Made by a program: the position numbers and the translations under genes. Of a DNA stretch of 64,000 nt, positions 9,045 through 17,690 are shown in pieces. Every line of letters starts with the position of its first letter. The first letter of the stretch is position 1. The notes below the pieces were generated by a model. The model was not told where the DNA came from. It worked only from the letters and a program-made list of their open reading frames with translations, and searched no databases. Source of the stretch: Haloferula helveola (lineage in GTDB: Bacteria; Verrucomicrobiota; Verrucomicrobiia; Verrucomicrobiales; Akkermansiaceae); the NCBI RefSeq assembly GCF_037076345.1, contig NZ_AP024702.1, positions 4,030,001 through 4,094,000 of the forward strand, read 5' to 3'.

Positions 9045-10913
9045 TCAGTGTCGGCGAGCGCGGCTGAAACGGGCCGGACGGGCGTCCGAACCCGAATCCA
9101 CCTGATTCAGGCTCTTGGTCTCCACTCGGCGGATCTCGCGCGATTCCATCTGTTCGGCCGTAGGGTAGTATGGGGCCTCTTCCGGCCGAAGTCCACGGAT
9201 GCCGCGCCGGAGGTTCGGTTCATGGGCTGGACCCGGGTTGCGTGTGTCAACCCAGTCGTGGTCCCTGGTCAGTTGGAAAGTCGAATGGACGCGGTTCGAC
9301 TGGTAGCCCGTTTGCGAACGGCTGGTCGGATCGTAAGAGGTCGGAGTTACGATGAACACGAGGCTGGCCTGTTCCTTCACGGTTTCCCTGCTCTTGAAAA
9401 AGAAGTTGAGCAGCGGAATGTCTCCGAGGATAGGCACCTTGGTGCGATTCTTGTTCTCGACTTCCCCGTAGAAGCCACCGACGACGAGTGAGAACCCGTC
9501 CGGGACCCGAGTGAGGGACTCGATCATGGATTCGGTGACGCGCGGGTAGACGTTGTCCGTCGTCGCGCTACGGATCTGATCGGTGATCTGTGCAGAGCGT
9601 GGCCGGAGTCGCATCCGGACCGTTCCGTCAGGAAGGAGGGTGGGTGTGACCACCATCGAGATGCCGATTTCGCGGTGAGCTTCGGGGTTCTCGGTGATGC
9701 TCGGATCTCCGGTATCGATCTTGTAGCGGACCTCTTCGCTTACGCTGGAGGTGCTGGTGCCTTGGTTGGTCGTGGTGGTGATGATAGGCACGCGGTCGAT
9801 GATGGAGATGGTCCCTTGTTCGTTGTCCTCGGTGATGAGGGTGGGGTTGGAGACCTGGGTCGCCATTCCTCCTTCGGCCAAGGCACGAAGAACTCCCTGG
9901 AGCTGCACGGGGCTCAGCACGAGATTCGCGTCGGGTGCGAAATCGTATTCGATCGCGCTCGCTCCATTGGGAACCGTGGTGAGGCTGTCGCCAATACCGA
10001 ACATGGCGTTCAAGCTGCGAGCAATCTCGAGCGTCGTTCCTGATTCTCCCAGAGACGCTGACCAATTCACTCCCACGCGTTCGGCTGCCTGGCTGTTAAC
10101 GCGGAGGATCTTGGTTTCTACGATGATCTGGCCTTTCGGTTGGTCGACCTTGTGAAGGAGCTCCCTGGCTTGTTCAATGCGATGAGCGGTATCGATGATG
10201 ATGATCGTGTTGGTTTTCGGTTCGAAGTTCACGATGCCGGTTCCGGGGCTCAGCACGGGTTTGATCAGGTCCTTGATCTGCTCCATGTCAGTCGGACGGA
10301 GATACCGGAGCTGATAGCTGAACTCGGTGCTCGGTAGCTGGCTGAGCTGGGCTTGCGTGAGCGCGTATACGGTGTTGCCCTTCGTGTAGAGCATCAGTCC
10401 GTACATGAACGCCAGTTCCTCCATTTGCTGAAGGGGGTCACCGTCGTTGAGGTGACCTGTGACGCGGTAGTCGGGAGTGGCGATCTTGAAATTGTGGAAG
10501 TACTGGCGGCCCGCTTGCTTCGCCAAGAATTGGAAGATGTCGTTCAACGCCGCATCCTTGATGAGGTAACCTTCATCAGACTCCAGAATCGGATTCTCAG
10601 CGGTCGGTTCGGCGGGTGTTTCCACCGGTGGCGTCACGGGTTCGACCGCTGGCTCGCCGGCTGCAGGAGTGGTCGGGCGGATCGGCGCATCCGGTGGGAC
10701 ATTAAGGTCGTCGGGGCCTGGCTCGACAGTCCCGAGTCCCGGCAAGTCATCGGGAGCGGCGGGTGGCGGTGGCGGCAGGTCCGGGAGCTCGGACTCGTTG
10801 GCAACTGGCAGCGAGGCGGGGGTGTCAAGCGGCGAGTCGATTTCGTCCTGAGCCTTGACGAGCAAGGAGGACGAAAGGGTGATGGCTGTGAGTAGGGTAG
10901 CGGTTGTTTTCAT
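9045..10913 (-). CDS. pilQ: type IV pilus secretin (PilQ/GspD family)
   Basis: Outer-membrane channel through which the pilus is extruded. From ATG 10913 the protein has 622 residues. There is a signal peptide (about 1-22), a Pro/Glu-rich spacer (about 35-105), secretin N-domains (about 115-290), and the secretin core (about 310-540) with the family blocks NPTLITEDNEQGTISI, SLVVGGFYGE and KVPILGDIPLLNFFFKSR. The tail after 545 is rich in Arg and Ser. A longer frame to 10964 would place charged residues before the signal peptide and is rejected. The adjacent upstream genes encode PilP-, PilO- and PilMN-like proteins, as in a pilMNOPQ operon. Confidence 0.9.
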   Translation of the reverse strand: MKTTATLLTAITLSSSLLVKAQDEIDSPLDTPASLPVANESELPDLPPPPPAAPDDLPGLGTVEPGPDDLNVPPDAPIRPTTPAAGEPAVEPVTPPVETPAEPTAENPILESDEGYLIKDAALNDIFQFLAKQAGRQYFHNFKIATPDYRVTGHLNDGDPLQQMEELAFMYGLMLYTKGNTVYALTQAQLSQLPSTEFSYQLRYLRPTDMEQIKDLIKPVLSPGTGIVNFEPKTNTIIIIDTAHRIEQARELLHKVDQPKGQIIVETKILRVNSQAAERVGVNWSASLGESGTTLEIARSLNAMFGIGDSLTTVPNGASAIEYDFAPDANLVLSPVQLQGVLRALAEGGMATQVSNPTLITEDNEQGTISIIDRVPIITTTTNQGTSTSSVSEEVRYKIDTGDPSITENPEAHREIGISMVVTPTLLPDGTVRMRLRPRSAQITDQIRSATTDNVYPRVTESMIESLTRVPDGFSLVVGGFYGEVENKNRTKVPILGDIPLLNFFFKSRETVKEQASLVFIVTPTSYDPTSRSQTGYQSNRVHSTFQLTRDHDWVDTRNPGPAHEPNLRRGIRGLRPEEAPYYPTAEQMESREIRRVETKSLNQVDSGSDARPARFSRARRH

Positions 10914-10932
10914 GGCCTGTAAGGGCGGGTTT

Positions 10933-11616
10933 CTAGCGTCTTGACGAGAGAGAGTTGCCGACACCGGCTGAGATATCGATCGGGACTTCGCCGTCGTTCA
11001 CTTCAAGGCCAGCGGGCTTCGAAGGTGTTCCGGGCGTCATTCCGCCCGGCAACGGCTCGAACGTGTGAGCCGCGAGCTCGTTCGTAAGCCCATTGCGGAA
11101 GGTGACCCGATCTGTCTCGACCGACACGACGTGGACGATCAACGGCTCGGATTTTCCGGTGTTCAGCTTGAGCCGCTGTCCGATGCCGTAGCTCTGGCCT
11201 CCGATGAGGAACTTCTGTTTTCCGGGGATGATCGTGGTGATAGGGATGGCGGCTACAATGTCGGGGAACGGAGTTGCCCTCTCTTTCACGATCTGTCCGG
11301 GCTTCGGTTTGCGGGTGATCTTCGGTGCTGGTGGCTTGAAGTTCGGGTCTTGGTGACGTCCGAACGGATCACGCGCGCGGGTGCGCATCTCAAACGAAGA
11401 TGAAAGGCTTCTCAGGTACGCGTCGAGGTCGAGACCGACATACCTCGAAGGCTGGGTGATCAACTCGCCCCTATTCTCGGCAACTTTCTCCAATGCGACT
11501 TCGTTCGCGATGTCGGAGGATGCCGGATTGTTGAAATTCTCGATCGACTGGGCAGTTGCCACCGGGGCAAGAAGCGCGCAGGCAAGGAGGGCGGATGAAA
11601 TCGGGGACTGTTTCAT
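10933..11616 (-). CDS. PilP-like exported protein upstream of the secretin
   Basis: The ATG at 11616 overlaps the upstream stop as ATGA and gives 227 residues; an ATG at 11625 would add three. A signal peptide (to about residue 23, VATAQ) is followed by a helical region and a Lys/Pro-rich linker (about 95-118). A small beta domain follows at about 125-200 with the pattern FLIGGQSYGIGQRL, resembling the C-terminal GspC/PilP homology fold that docks onto secretin N-domains. There is no obvious lipobox, unlike classical PilP. Position directly before pilQ supports the call; the sequence match is moderate. Confidence 0.55.
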   Translation of the reverse strand: MKQSPISSALLACALLAPVATAQSIENFNNPASSDIANEVALEKVAENRGELITQPSRYVGLDLDAYLRSLSSSFEMRTRARDPFGRHQDPNFKPPAPKITRKPKPGQIVKERATPFPDIVAAIPITTIIPGKQKFLIGGQSYGIGQRLKLNTGKSEPLIVHVVSVETDRVTFRNGLTNELAAHTFEPLPGGMTPGTPSKPAGLEVNDGEVPIDISAGVGNSLSSRR

Positions 11617-12146
11617 TTTTCCCATGCGGTGTAGTTGACCTCGAAATTGAGGCTGTTGGAGTTGCTGCTCGGATCGATCCGGAGCTCCTGAAGTTGAAGT
11701 TGTGGCATGCGGGTCTCCAATTCGAGTAGAGCCCTTTGCATCGACCTGTAGGTGGCACGGAAAGCCAAACGGACCTGAGCGGAATTCTGTGCGGACACCG
11801 TCGCGAACCCTCCCCGTGCGGTTGGGTATTGCTGTGCGGTTTTCTGGAATTCCTTAGACGGAAGCTTTTCCTCAATCTCCCTGAGGTTGATGCTGATTGA
11901 GCTCGCGGTTTCCTTGTCGATCATCGATTCCCACCGCCCGACATCTTCACGCTTTTTGCTGATCTCCGCTTCCATGGCCAAGGCGTTGACCTTGTTCTGT
12001 TTGAAGCCCTTGAAGTGGGAGACCTTCTTGTCGAATGAGGCGGCGACCTTGCCCTTCACCGCAAATGCGGCGCCAATGACGGCAACGGCTAGCACGATCG
12101 GCAGAACAAATCCGAAGAGGGCGATGGACTGGCGGTAGAGGTTCAT
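11613..12146 (-). CDS. PilO/GspM-like inner-membrane alignment protein
   Basis: 177 residues with one N-terminal membrane segment (about 8-30, IALFGFVLPIVLAVAVIGAA), a coiled-coil rich in Lys/Glu/Asp (about 35-95), and a compact C-terminal alpha/beta part (about 110-177). That topology matches PilO and GspM, which form the periplasmic alignment complex between inner membrane and secretin. It lies between the PilMN-like gene (6 bp upstream) and the PilP-like gene (4-bp overlap), the expected operon position. In Akkermansia the equivalent locus encodes the PilO-like protein Amuc_1100; correspondence to this shorter protein is my inference. Confidence 0.6.
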   Translation of the reverse strand: MNLYRQSIALFGFVLPIVLAVAVIGAAFAVKGKVAASFDKKVSHFKGFKQNKVNALAMEAEISKKREDVGRWESMIDKETASSISINLREIEEKLPSKEFQKTAQQYPTARGGFATVSAQNSAQVRLAFRATYRSMQRALLELETRMPQLQLQELRIDPSSNSNSLNFEVNYTAWEK

Positions 12147-12152
12147 GACAAG

Positions 12153-13940
12153 TCAGGGGGCTTTGGAAGCGGTGACGGCGAGCGGATCGTCCGACTCGAA
12201 GCGCTGTGTGATCGTCAGGTCGAAAATGAACGGGTAGCTGCTCTCCATGCTCATGGTCGAATCTTCCGGAGGCATCGGCTGATATCCGGAGTTCTCCAGC
12301 GTCTTGACGTTCACCACGATGCTTCGCGTGGGAAGGTCTGTCCGGAACGCCTCATTGCCTGTCACCCTAGCGATTTCAGCGAATGCCGCAGAGATGCCTT
12401 CGCGGGTATTCAGATTGGCGAGCTTCTCAAGCGACTCTTCGCGGGCGAGGCCGTTGATGCGCCACTGTTTCACGAATCCGAGCTTCGCCTGACCGGGAAG
12501 CACCTCCGGGGACGCGGTGTGGTTGAAGGTCCGCACCAGAAATCCGCTGTGTTCCGGGAAGAACCGTGCAAGCATTTCCATCGAAACCCATGCCTTGGAG
12601 CGGTCATCGAGCAGGTTGTCCCAGTGCTGGATGCGCTTCTTCTCCACCTGTAGGGTTTCGATTCGACGCGCAACGACTCCGGCCTCGCTTTCGTTGAAGG
12701 TCCATTCAGGTCTCCTGACCATGTCGAGCATGGCAAAGCCAATCCACATGAAGGAGAGGCCGGCAATTGCCACGAGTGCGAACCTGAGATAGCGGGAGGC
12801 ACGCAGCAACTTCATCTCGCCGCGAGAAGGGTAAGTCTCTGCGAGTGGAGTTGGAACCGGAAGGAAGTCCTGAGTCGCCCATCCCTCCGTGCGGAGGGTC
12901 GTAAAAGTGTGTGATCCTGCAACCGGAGTATCCACCTCGTCGCGGAACTTTGCCGAAACCAGCATTTCCGGCGGAATTCCCGGGTGGGAATGATCCGCAA
13001 AGGCGGTGACAGACCAATCGACCTCGTTGATCAGGCAGTCTTCGAAGACGACTTTGAGTTCCTGGGACAAGTGCGGGTCCCTTTCGCCTGCCAGGGGCAG
13101 AACGAAGATCTCCGGATTTGCCATTTCGAGGGCTGCGGCAGTTGTCGAAACGGCATGCCGCAGGTTTGAGGGTCGGCGTTGTCCCCGGTGTTGGAGCGTG
13201 CGGAGCAGAAGCAGGTCACCGTGCTCGTTGAAGAACGCCAGGGTCGTGAAACGGGGATAGGGCAGGACCGCAAGGAAAGGTCTGTCCACCTGGTCGCGCT
13301 TGATTTCCGGCAGCGCCAGCAGCGCGATCAATGGGGCGCTTACTGATAGTGTGACGATGGGGAAGTTCTTCGAAGTGCCGTAAGTGCGGAGAGCATCGAC
13401 AAATTCGGCGGCGTGGCGGGAAATGGTAACTGCCGTCGCAATCGACTCGCTACCGGTTGCAGGGTATGGAACAAGGCGCCACGAATGTTCTTCCGTTGAG
13501 AGGGATGCATCGTCGAGAACCGCTGTCGGTTCGTTGGCGATCTTTTCACGGAGTTCTCCAAGAGCGCCCGGGTTGTCCAGTTCGGGCTTGATCTCGGTGG
13601 TAGCGAATTCGTCAGCAATGTGGAGAACGACTCCCACGGCATTGCTTCCCGCCTTTTTGGCAAGTGAAACCAGTTGTTCCGCGAAGGCGGGAACCTTCGA
13701 GGCGTCGAGCAGCGCCTCCTCGCTCAATTCCGGTCCCTCAGTCCAGGACTTGTCGGAAGAGCGGAAAATCCATGAGTCGATCTGATTGCCGTCGATCCTC
13801 AGGTGGACCTGGTAATCGAGATCAATCGGACTCGTATACCATCCGTCATTCGTTGCACGACTGGTGCCGCGCAGGATCGAAGAGGCCTGGCGATAGTTTT
13901 GGAGCGGGTTGAGCTCCGATGGATGTTGGTAGGCGACCAA
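12153..13940 (-). CDS. GspL-like protein (possible PilM-PilN fusion)
   Basis: About 595 residues from a proposed TTG start at 13940. The first 370 residues are soluble and have a degenerate actin-like pattern (for example a GDLLLLRTLQH segment near 250 and FVLPLAGE near 290). A single membrane helix follows (about 380-400), then a periplasmic segment with a coiled coil (about 410-450) and a PilN/GspL-like alpha/beta end. This order matches GspL, where PilM and PilN functions are fused. There is no in-frame ATG near the N-terminus. A GTG at 14039 would read through two strong hairpins, so the start is uncertain. It supplies the cytoplasmic-to-periplasmic link of the pilus complex. Confidence 0.55.
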   Translation of the reverse strand: MVAYQHPSELNPLQNYRQASSILRGTSRATNDGWYTSPIDLDYQVHLRIDGNQIDSWIFRSSDKSWTEGPELSEEALLDASKVPAFAEQLVSLAKKAGSNAVGVVLHIADEFATTEIKPELDNPGALGELREKIANEPTAVLDDASLSTEEHSWRLVPYPATGSESIATAVTISRHAAEFVDALRTYGTSKNFPIVTLSVSAPLIALLALPEIKRDQVDRPFLAVLPYPRFTTLAFFNEHGDLLLLRTLQHRGQRRPSNLRHAVSTTAAALEMANPEIFVLPLAGERDPHLSQELKVVFEDCLINEVDWSVTAFADHSHPGIPPEMLVSAKFRDEVDTPVAGSHTFTTLRTEGWATQDFLPVPTPLAETYPSRGEMKLLRASRYLRFALVAIAGLSFMWIGFAMLDMVRRPEWTFNESEAGVVARRIETLQVEKKRIQHWDNLLDDRSKAWVSMEMLARFFPEHSGFLVRTFNHTASPEVLPGQAKLGFVKQWRINGLAREESLEKLANLNTREGISAAFAEIARVTGNEAFRTDLPTRSIVVNVKTLENSGYQPMPPEDSTMSMESSYPFIFDLTITQRFESDDPLAVTASKAP

Positions 13941-13996
13941 GGTGGGACGGGGTGTAAGGGTGCATGGGGAGAGAGGGGAGGTTTGGGAGGAGAGGT

Positions 13997-14022
13997 GCCC
14001 CTCGCCCGGTCGGGCGAGGGGC
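13997..14022 (-). terminator. strong GC hairpin between pilin and GspL-like gene
   Basis: An exact 11-bp inverted repeat (GCCCCTCGCCC / GGGCGAGGGGC) closes a 4-nt loop just downstream of the pilin gene. No T-tract follows, so it may act as a partial terminator or mRNA-stabilising 3' end. Either would let the pilin be expressed above the downstream assembly genes. Confidence 0.55.
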
Positions 14023-14032
14023 GGATATCGAA

Positions 14033-14057
14033 AGATCACCTCTCAAAGAAGTGATCT
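14033..14057 (-). other. second hairpin after the pilin gene
   Basis: AGATCAC (14033-14039) and GTGATCT (14051-14057) form a 7-bp stem with an 11-nt loop. It lies between the pilin stop and the larger hairpin at 13997-14022, giving two stem-loops in series in the pilin mRNA 3' region. Confidence 0.45.
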
Positions 14058-14067
14058 GGGAATCGGC

Positions 14068-14475
14068 TTACCAACCGGTGGTGTCCGAAGGGACGTGATC
14101 CTGGGTGGCGGAGAGCGTGCAGCTCAGGACCGGGGTGCCGATCGCAGGGATAGCGACGGCTGCCGTGAGGTCAGCAGGGCTGTAGGTTCCGCCGCCCGGG
14201 CAGACCGGAGCGGTTTCGAGGAACTGGTCGGCGCCTTGGAGCTTGCCGGCCGGAACGTCGTCACCGATGGCGAGGTTGTACATGTTCTGGTACGAGCGAG
14301 CGGCTTGCTGCACGTTCCGGATGTTCATGATGCAGCCGGCGCGGTCCGAACCCTTCTTCCACGCGCGAGCGCCGATGAAGAGAATGGTGATGAGCGAGAG
14401 AAGGACGAGGATAACCACCGTCAGTTCAAGGAGGGTCATGCCCTTCGCGCGCTTCGTGTTTTTGGTCAGTTTCAT
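14068..14475 (-). CDS. type IV prepilin, candidate major pilin
   Basis: The ATG at 14475 gives 135 residues. A short Lys/Arg-rich leader (MKLTKNTKRAKG) is followed by MTLLELTVVILVLLSL, a class III prepilin cleavage site with Glu at +5. After the hydrophobic helix come a basic segment, two Cys residues in the middle and late regions (CIMNIRN; APVCPGG and LSCT) and a C-terminus ending in Trp. The leader peptide and AC-rich 5' region (about 14476-14520) argue against the longer 153-residue start. Its place directly after pilT and the hairpins downstream fit a highly expressed major pilin. Confidence 0.82.
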   Translation of the reverse strand: MKLTKNTKRAKGMTLLELTVVILVLLSLITILFIGARAWKKGSDRAGCIMNIRNVQQAARSYQNMYNLAIGDDVPAGKLQGADQFLETAPVCPGGGTYSPADLTAAVAIPAIGTPVLSCTLSATQDHVPSDTTGW

Positions 14476-14572
14476 GTGTTGGTGTGTGTTTGGGTGTGTT
14501 TGTCTTTTTCGTTTGGCAGGAGACCCCACGACCGGACCATGCCGACCATCAGGGCCTCGAGATTGTTTGTTT

Positions 14573-15865
14573 TCAGAGGACTTCGACCTCGTCGTCGCGA
14601 TTCATCCTGGCGTTTTCGAACGTGAGTTCGTCGATCAGTCCTTGGTTGAGAAGACGCTTCAGGTTGCTATCCCACTCGATGTTGCCGGCTCTGCGTATTA
14701 CGTCTTCGAGTGATCTTGCCCCGCCGTCGTAGTTGGCGATCGCGCTCGATACGGCGTCGTCGTTGTTCTGGAGGAACTCGTAGGTGAGAACGCGTCGTTG
14801 GATGCCGTTGAGGAGGCCCTGCGAGTGGATGAATACCAAGGTCTCGGCCAAGCGGTTCAACACCGCGTTGTGGCTCTCGCGGGGATAGAGCTCGAGAATC
14901 CGGCCGATGGTTTTGACGGCCCCGGTGGTGTGCAGGGTGGACAGGACCAGGTGACCGGTTTGGGCCGCCTCCATGCAGGTTTCCATGGCTTCCCGGTCGC
15001 GAATTTCCCCGAGGAGAATCACATGCGGAGCCTTCCGCAGGACGTCCTTGAGGCCTTGGCGATAAGAGTGAACGTCCCGTCCGACTTCCTGCTGGGTGAC
15101 GATGGACGGGGACGCGGTGCGGCGACCGTCGAACTCAGGGTCCTCCATGTCATCCGGATATTGATACTCGATGGGGTCCTCTACGGTGACGATGTGCTTG
15201 AAGTGGTTGCGCCGCAACCAATCGATCAATGCTGCCAGAGTCGTGGACTTACCGGAACCTGTGGGGCCTGTGACGAGGCAAAGGCCGGCACGCTTCTGCA
15301 CGGCTTGCCGGAGGATGGTAGTGGTGTCCGGATCGATTCCCAGGCTTTCGAGTTCGGGAATATAGTCGTTGAGGATCCGGCACGTGACTCCGAGTCCGGA
15401 GGAGCTGAGGTGGGCTTGAATCCGCAGACGACCGGAGCGCTCGCCGTTTTCTCCCATCGGGATGCCGTCGCAGGAGAAGTCCGCGACCTTTCGCTCGGCG
15501 AAGTCACGGATGGCATCGTTGATCTTGTCTTCGACGCGGGCGTCGAGATTGCTCTCCTCGCCGAACCCGTGGCTACCGCTCTCGCGGTTGCGGATGAGTT
15601 CCTTGAGGATCTCGTCCATGTGTGCCGAGCCCAGGATCCCGAGACGCTCGAGTTTCTCCACGCCCTTGTTGGTGTGGATGTAAACCGGGCGCCCCGAGCG
15701 CATCTGGATGTCCGAGACGCGCAGTTCGCGGCAAACGCGGAAGATGATGCCCAGCAGTTGGTTCCCGGTCATTCCGGGGACGAAATAGATCGGCGCGTCC
15801 GGCGTCCCGTTTTGTGCGGGAAGCGGCGGCGGGGTATCGTCGTGAACTGCGGTAAAGACACTCAT
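14573..15865 (-). CDS. pilT: pilus retraction ATPase PilT
   Basis: A hexameric ATPase that depolymerises pili, giving twitching motility and DNA uptake in systems where it is known. The 430-residue protein has Walker A GPTGSGKSTTLAAL near residue 200, an Asp box (VEDPIEYQ), Walker B (VILLGEIRDREAM) and His box (STLHTTGA). It is about 70-80 residues longer than classical PilT at the N-terminus, and has a roughly 20-residue insert rich in Asp, Glu and Arg between the Asp box and the conserved QQEVG segment. It lacks the tetracysteine of PilB. Its start overlaps the His-rich gene by 4 bp. Confidence 0.93.
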   Translation of the reverse strand: MSVFTAVHDDTPPPLPAQNGTPDAPIYFVPGMTGNQLLGIIFRVCRELRVSDIQMRSGRPVYIHTNKGVEKLERLGILGSAHMDEILKELIRNRESGSHGFGEESNLDARVEDKINDAIRDFAERKVADFSCDGIPMGENGERSGRLRIQAHLSSSGLGVTCRILNDYIPELESLGIDPDTTTILRQAVQKRAGLCLVTGPTGSGKSTTLAALIDWLRRNHFKHIVTVEDPIEYQYPDDMEDPEFDGRRTASPSIVTQQEVGRDVHSYRQGLKDVLRKAPHVILLGEIRDREAMETCMEAAQTGHLVLSTLHTTGAVKTIGRILELYPRESHNAVLNRLAETLVFIHSQGLLNGIQRRVLTYEFLQNNDDAVSSAIANYDGGARSLEDVIRRAGNIEWDSNLKRLLNQGLIDELTFENARMNRDDEVEVL

Positions 15866-16878
15866 GGCTTGGTGTGGCTGGCGGTTGAGTGGCTTTCGGA
15901 TTCCTTGCGCGTGATCGCGACTTCGGCCGATTCCCGGAGTTTCGAGGCGAACCTCGAGCGGCTCATGATCTCGTCCTGCCGTTGTGCGGATAGGAGGTCC
16001 CAGCTGCCCGAGTGGATGAACGTCTCGAGCAATTCGAAGTGCCGGTGGATGCAGAAGTCGATGACGCCGAGTTGGTCCCGCAGTTGCTTGACCGGGTATT
16101 TGCCGGATGAATCGAGAAGCATTCGCTCGAGGCAGTTGTAGGCTGCCGAGGCTGCGGTGAGGGCCGGACGCGGATCGTGTTGTTCCCGCAGGCAGTACCG
16201 GATCGTGTGGTCTGCCAGGGAGAAAACCAATTCGTCGGCCTGTTCTTGGCTGAGGTTGCCCGTGCCGAGCGACTGCTGGGTAATGAAGAGGTTGTAGGCG
16301 TTGTAGTTCGCGTAGTGCGAAGGATCCAAGGCATACGCGAACCGGAGCTTCTTTTCGATTTCCCGGCGGATGTAGAGTTTGTGCCCCGGGGTAGGTGGGT
16401 TGGGGTTGGTGCGAGCGTTGACCGCGTTCTCGAGCCGGGCCAGAAGAGGTCGCTTCTCCGCGGGGTGGTCGACGGCCCCGTGCCCGTGGTCGGCATGATC
16501 GTGGTCATGGCCGCAAGAGCCGTGGTCATGTTCGCAATCCCCGTGTTCATCATGCTCCGCGATGTGATCGTGGTCGCAGTCCTCGTGATCGCAATCGTGA
16601 TGCTCCGCGTCGGATGGTTCCGATGAATGGGCTTCACAGGATTCGCAGGACTCACCTGCAGGGTGATCGTGGATCTCGATCGCGCCGTGCCAGTCCGCAT
16701 CGATCGGAGTCTGGATAGCCATCGCCACGACCTGGCCATAGGGGCTCCGCTTGATGCCCAAGGGATTGGGGTCGAATTCCAGCTTGCCGCCGTCGCGCAG
16801 AGCACTGCCGGCATAGTGCCACAGGCCGGCTCCCGCGATCGCGAGGGCGGCAGTTGTGATGTGGCTACGGAGAATCAT
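15862..16878 (-). CDS. membrane-anchored His/Asp/Cys-rich protein coupled to pilT
   Basis: 338 residues. The N-terminus has one hydrophobic segment (about 8-25). Residues about 75-138 are extremely rich in His, Asp, Glu and Cys, with repeated DHDH, HDCDHEDCDHDH and CGHDHDH units typical of Zn/Ni/Co-binding loops in ZIP, CDF and SlyD-type proteins. From about 165 onward the protein is ordinary, helical and charged, with no domain I recognise. The stop overlaps the pilT start by 4 bp, so the two are translationally coupled. A metal store, sensor or chaperone linked to the pilus is suggested by this arrangement. It is not a known Pil protein. Confidence 0.65.
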   Translation of the reverse strand: MILRSHITTAALAIAGAGLWHYAGSALRDGGKLEFDPNPLGIKRSPYGQVVAMAIQTPIDADWHGAIEIHDHPAGESCESCEAHSSEPSDAEHHDCDHEDCDHDHIAEHDEHGDCEHDHGSCGHDHDHADHGHGAVDHPAEKRPLLARLENAVNARTNPNPPTPGHKLYIRREIEKKLRFAYALDPSHYANYNAYNLFITQQSLGTGNLSQEQADELVFSLADHTIRYCLREQHDPRPALTAASAAYNCLERMLLDSSGKYPVKQLRDQLGVIDFCIHRHFELLETFIHSGSWDLLSAQRQDEIMSRSRFASKLRESAEVAITRKESESHSTASHTKP

Positions 16879-16902
16879 TGGGACAGTGGATTGGAATGCG
16901 TT

Positions 16903-17670
16903 TCAAGCAGTCGCTTTCACGCGGAAGATCAGGCGGGAGAAGGCCGTGTAGAGCAGGAAGATCCCGAGAAAGTAGGCGATGAGCAGGGGGAACTGGCTCC
17001 ACTCGATAGCGCCCAGCTTGTAGCGCAGGCGCTCAGTCGGATCGGCGAAATGGTAGTGTGGAGACGCGCTCCAGAGCCACGACAGGAGAGGGTTGCCCTC
17101 GAGGGTGAGGAGCAGCTTCATGTAGCCGACCCCGTAGAGGCCGTAGAATGTGATGCCCGTCGAAACGATGAAGCCGGTGAGGCTTCCGAACCGCGATGCT
17201 GTCGCAACCGCGAGTGCGATCAGTGGTGCGACCACAATGGTGAAGAGGAGCGCGTATTGGAAATTGGTGGCGATCCACATGGCCCGCTCGTCCGGCAGGG
17301 ACGGACTTGCCGCGAAGATGCAAACCAGAGCTGCGCCGATTCCGAGCGGGGCGATGTAGACCATCAGTGCGGCCCAGATCTCGAGCAGTTGCCGGGTGGC
17401 CGAAACGCCCATGGTCTGGAAGTACTCACCGAGGCCGGAGCGCGATAGGTTCTCGCCGGTTTTGGCCGCCGCAAAGAATCCCCAAAAAGCCGCACTCAGC
17501 CAGGCCATGCCCCAGGCTGCCTGTGCCAACGCCGGCTTCAGCAGTCCCGGGTTCTCCGTGCCGCTCGAGAGTTGCGGCAGGACGAACGGCATCAGGAGCA
17601 CGAGAAACGCGCAGACCGCCCAGGATTTCCTGCGGAAGAGAGTGATCAGCGTAAGCTTGAAAAGTTTCAT
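16903..17670 (-). CDS. ABC exporter permease
   Basis: 255 residues with six predicted membrane segments (about 18-35, 50-72, 96-120, 135-160, 165-190, 225-245) and a short N-terminal cytoplasmic start typical of ABC-2-type permeases (MKLFKLTLITLFRRKSW). It lies 20 bp downstream of an ABC ATPase gene and 24 bp upstream of the His-rich pilT partner, so the three appear co-transcribed. Substrate unknown. The small size and lack of an extracytoplasmic domain fit a half-permease that would dimerise with the ATPase. Confidence 0.75.
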   Translation of the reverse strand: MKLFKLTLITLFRRKSWAVCAFLVLLMPFVLPQLSSGTENPGLLKPALAQAAWGMAWLSAAFWGFFAAAKTGENLSRSGLGEYFQTMGVSATRQLLEIWAALMVYIAPLGIGAALVCIFAASPSLPDERAMWIATNFQYALLFTIVVAPLIALAVATASRFGSLTGFIVSTGITFYGLYGVGYMKLLLTLEGNPLLSWLWSASPHYHFADPTERLRYKLGAIEWSQFPLLIAYFLGIFLLYTAFSRLIFRVKATA

Positions 17671-17690
17671 CGGGTCAAAGGCGGATGGGC

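Noticed and set aside
14798-16141. Long plus-strand frame opposite pilT and the His-rich gene
   Set aside because: Antisense shadow of two recognisable minus-strand genes.
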